Assembly (NCBI RefSeq): GCF_021026195.1
Contig: NZ_JAJNCT010000021.1
Coordinates: forward strand, 127,712-191,711
Reading direction: 5' to 3'
DNA length: 64,000 nt
Source of the DNA: Comamonas koreensis
Lineage (GTDB): Bacteria; Pseudomonadota; Gammaproteobacteria; Burkholderiales; Burkholderiaceae_C
The notes under the pieces were generated by a model. That model searched no databases and was not told the origin of the DNA. It worked only from the letters and a program-made list of their open reading frames with translations. Each line of letters starts with the position of its first letter. The stretch's first letter is position 1. Of the stretch, positions 62,151-64,000 are shown in pieces. A program made the position numbers and the translations under genes.

Positions 62151-63113
62151 ATGGCCGGTCCCAAAGTCTCCCAGCGTCACCGCAGTGTGCTGCCGCCCAA
62201 TGCCAGCTTGCTGGAGCGGGCTATTGATGGCAATTTCCCAGCCGACTGGGGCAGCCTGGCCGACCAGGCCGAGCCCGCCGCCGACCCTGATGTGCTGCAG
62301 CCTTGGGTGGTTGCACATTGGCAGCTCAGCCAGTTTGACCGCTACTTTGCTGACCCGCGCGAGCTGCTGGCCAAGGGGCTGCCCTGGCTGCGTGAGCGCG
62401 GCAGCGCGGCCGCTGTGCGCCGGGCTATGGGCTGGCTGGGCTATCGCGGGGTCAAGATCGAAGAAGACGGTGCGCTGTTGCACATCGATCCGGGCCGCGA
62501 AATCACCGCCGCCGACCTGCGCTACCTGGCGCATGTGGTCAAGGCCAGTCTGCCGCTGCATGTGCGCTTCTACCGGGTGTTCCACCGCCTGGACCGGCGT
62601 GTGCTGCGCACCAACAGCCGCCCGGGCCTGAACCATGGCCTGCTGCAGGCCGACAGCGGCACGCCGATGGATGCGGGCGACGGCACCACCATCATCGTGA
62701 GCCAGGGGGCATTCAACGGTGGCACCGCGCCGCGCCTGACGGGGGCGCGGATACCGGGCGGGCATTGCACCGCCAAGGGTGGCCGCATGCGCCGCACTGA
62801 CTGGCCCTTGCTCAACCTCTACCGCCTGGGCAGCCCGGTGCGCAAGCCATTGGCAGGCACAGCTGCAGCCACCCATGGCGGCGCAGCGCCTGCCTATGTG
62901 CGCCTGGCGTGCTATGGCGACACCACCCCCCGCAGCGCGCCCAGCAACGCCATTGCATCGCCGCTGGGCCAGCCCCTGGGCGCAGCAGCCAGCCAGGCGG
63001 GCCGCGACCTACCCCGCACGGTGCCAGACCGCACCTGGGAGACGGGCGGCTGGGACGGCGACACCTGGCAGACCACCGACATTGCCGGTGGAAACATCGT
63101 TATTCAGGAGTGA
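62151..63113 (+). CDS. I: P2-like tail protein I, extended
   Basis: 320 aa. The first 170 residues (SVLPPNASLLERAIDGNFPADWGSLADQAEPAADPDVLQPWVVAHWQLSQFDRYFADPRELLAKGLPWLRERGSAAAVRRAMGWLG) are P2 gpI, a baseplate tail protein of 176 aa. The last 150 residues (GGGHCTAKGGRMRRTDWPLLNLYRLGSPVRKP..., ending NIVIQE) have no match by eye and are Gly/Ala/Pro-rich. An added C-terminal domain is inferred. Possibly it replaces part of the fibre attachment. Confidence 0.88.
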   Translation: MAGPKVSQRHRSVLPPNASLLERAIDGNFPADWGSLADQAEPAADPDVLQPWVVAHWQLSQFDRYFADPRELLAKGLPWLRERGSAAAVRRAMGWLGYRGVKIEEDGALLHIDPGREITAADLRYLAHVVKASLPLHVRFYRVFHRLDRRVLRTNSRPGLNHGLLQADSGTPMDAGDGTTIIVSQGAFNGGTAPRLTGARIPGGHCTAKGGRMRRTDWPLLNLYRLGSPVRKPLAGTAAATHGGAAPAYVRLACYGDTTPRSAPSNAIASPLGQPLGAAASQAGRDLPRTVPDRTWETGGWDGDTWQTTDIAGGNIVIQE

Positions 63114-63118
63114 CAGAC

Positions 63119-63616
63119 ATGATCGTTTTGCAAGACACGGGCCGCATTGCCCTGGCCAAGGCCCTGGCGGCCATGCCCGCCTACTTTGCGTGGGGCCGGG
63201 GTGATGGCGCTTGGCAAGAGCCGCCCGCCGTGCCCATTGCTGGCCAAATGCGCGATGAGATCGGCCGCAGCCTGGCCACCATCGTGGAATACGTGGTGCC
63301 GGCTACGGAGGCCGATTACGACTACATGGCCCCCGAGGGCGTGGGCGACAACATCCTCTATTACAAGAAAAGCGCCGAGCCATCGCAGTGGCTGTACCTG
63401 CAGGCGAACTTTGGCTTTTTTGATGCAGACGGCGAGACGGTGCGCGAATGCGCGCTGTTCTTTGGCACCACGGTAACGCCCGACACCCCGCCAGGTCACC
63501 GCTACATCACCGCCGACCAGGTGGCAACGCCTGGCGATATGTACACGCTGGAGTACCGCAAGCCATCGCCACGCGAGCGCAAGCAAGAAACCGAATTCCT
63601 GATCCTGCCGCTGTGA
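63119..63616 (+). CDS. Phage tail-region protein, unknown
   Basis: 165 aa. ATG follows TTCAGGAG. It starts MIVLQDTGRIALAKALAAMPAYFAWGRGDGAWQEPPAVPIAGQMRDEIGRSLATIVEYVVPATEADYDYMAPEGVGDNILYYKKSAEPSQWLYLQANFGFFDADGETVRECALFFGT. The middle (YYK, LYLQANFGFFDADGETVRECALFFGT) looks like a beta-rich tail-fibre or collar domain. P2 has the long fibre gene H after I; here this gene is between. Its exact role is not known. Confidence 0.75.
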   Translation: MIVLQDTGRIALAKALAAMPAYFAWGRGDGAWQEPPAVPIAGQMRDEIGRSLATIVEYVVPATEADYDYMAPEGVGDNILYYKKSAEPSQWLYLQANFGFFDADGETVRECALFFGTTVTPDTPPGHRYITADQVATPGDMYTLEYRKPSPRERKQETEFLILPL

Positions 63617-63632
63617 GGGGAGCAACCAGAAA

Positions 63633-64000
63633 ATGAACGACAAGAATTACACCGGCCTGCAATTTCGCCTGGGCCGCCCCGTGCAGGCCCGTGAGCTGGA
63701 CGAGGTGCAGGACAATGCGGCGAGCGCCCTGCGCGGCGTGGCCGATGTGCTGTTTGCCGAAGGCGACATTGCGGCCGGCGCTGCCTGCGCAGTCAGTAGC
63801 ACCGGCGCTTGCACCCTGGACGCTGGCCGCATCTACTTGGCGGGCCAGGTTCGCGACGTGCCCGCCGCCAGCTTGGTGGTGGCGATGGTGGGCGAAGTCA
63901 GCGTGGGCGTCTACCTGCTGCAGGAAACGGTCACCGCACTGCAAGACCCTGACCTCTATGACAATGAGCTGGCCAGCCCGACGCGCGGCGAGGCGGGCGC
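63633..64000 (+). CDS. Tail fibre-like protein, partial (runs off the window)
   Basis: The ATG at 63633 follows GAGGGGAG and starts MNDKNYTGLQFRLGRPVQARELDEVQDNAASALRGVADVLFAEGDIAAGAA. At least 122 codons are open to the window end. The N-terminus resembles baseplate-linked N-terminal domains of long fibre proteins (DUF4815-like impression) found after gpI in P2-like phages. The full length and receptor-binding end are outside the window. Confidence 0.7.
   Translation, partial: MNDKNYTGLQFRLGRPVQARELDEVQDNAASALRGVADVLFAEGDIAAGAACAVSSTGACTLDAGRIYLAGQVRDVPAASLVVAMVGEVSVGVYLLQETVTALQDPDLYDNELASPTRGEAG

Larger units (their letters stand above)
49240..64000. mobile_element. P2-like prophage, left part (continues past the window)
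   Basis: The order portal(Q)-terminase(P) leftward and scaffold(O)-capsid(N)-M-L-X-holin-lysin-Rz/Rz1-R-S-V-W-J-I-fibre rightward is the classic Peduovirus P2 arrangement. The left edge is placed between the sensor kinase terminator and the SOS-box gene; it could be anywhere from 49240 to 50300. No int, repressor, cox or replication genes occur on this side, unlike a canonical P2 prophage, where they precede cos and Q. They should lie beyond the right window edge if the phage uses a phiCTX-like layout, or may be lost. All structural genes read here are intact. Confidence 0.9.

Noticed and set aside
63985-64000. GGCGAGGCGGGC near the window end, resembling a P2 cos core
   Set aside because: It lies inside the open fibre-like gene and far from the portal gene; explained by codon usage.

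Overview
The window looks like a chromosome segment of a high-GC betaproteobacterium of the Comamonadaceae, probably Comamonas or a close relative. This is inferred from the protein sequences, the Bug-family solute-binding protein, the CTGT-N8-(A/C)CAG LexA boxes and the exbB-exbD-lpxK-trm112-kdsB-adk gene order. No rRNA, tRNA, CRISPR array or insertion sequence was seen.

Layout. 0.2-8.9 kb holds housekeeping and envelope genes: an aldo/keto reductase, ybaK, plsY, a periplasmic retropepsin-like protease, a Fur-boxed siderophore receptor, yajQ, murB and an MFS exporter. 9.0-12.2 kb is a complete histidine/basic amino acid ABC importer (hisJ-Q-M-P order). 13.3-18.3 kb has a TPP enzyme and a copper cluster (DUF2946 protein, copper-type TonB receptor with a Met-rich insertion, CopD-like membrane protein). 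18.4-25.8 kb carries small metabolic genes: a flavodoxin-like protein, a PaaI thioesterase, two enoyl-CoA hydratases, a Bug protein, and a MocR regulator divergent from an ahpD-like/SDR/azoreductase operon. 26.0-28.6 kb is lexA with a downstream hypothetical gene, divergent from an asparaginase, with two SOS boxes between them. 28.7-33.7 kb is a leftward operon for TonB energisation, lipid A, Kdo activation and adenylate kinase. 34.3-36.5 kb has xseA and sodB.

36.6-43.7 kb is an iron-uptake island: a Fur-boxed receptor, a chimeric remnant in which an ECF-sigma N-terminus is joined in frame to a piece of a TonB receptor, an intact FecI-type sigma factor, FecR and a second receptor with an STN signalling domain. 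An AT-rich stretch and an orphan secreted protein follow. 45.2-49.2 kb is msrP-msrQ with a two-component system, matching the HprRS/MsrPQ periplasmic methionine-repair theme.

From about 49.2 kb to the window end is the left part of a P2-like (Peduovirus-type) prophage. Portal (Q) and terminase (P) run leftward. Scaffold (O), capsid (N), small terminase (M), L, X, a lysis cassette, R, S, V, W, J, I and the start of a fibre-like gene run rightward. At its left edge are a small gene behind a perfect LexA box, a strongly G-rich segment and a possible cos-like motif. Integrase, repressor and replication genes are not on this side, so they must lie to the right or be lost. Two nearly identical modules with a TGT-N13-ACA dyad lie upstream of the P and V genes at the same distance from the ATG, and are the best candidates for late-activator (Ogr-type) promoters.
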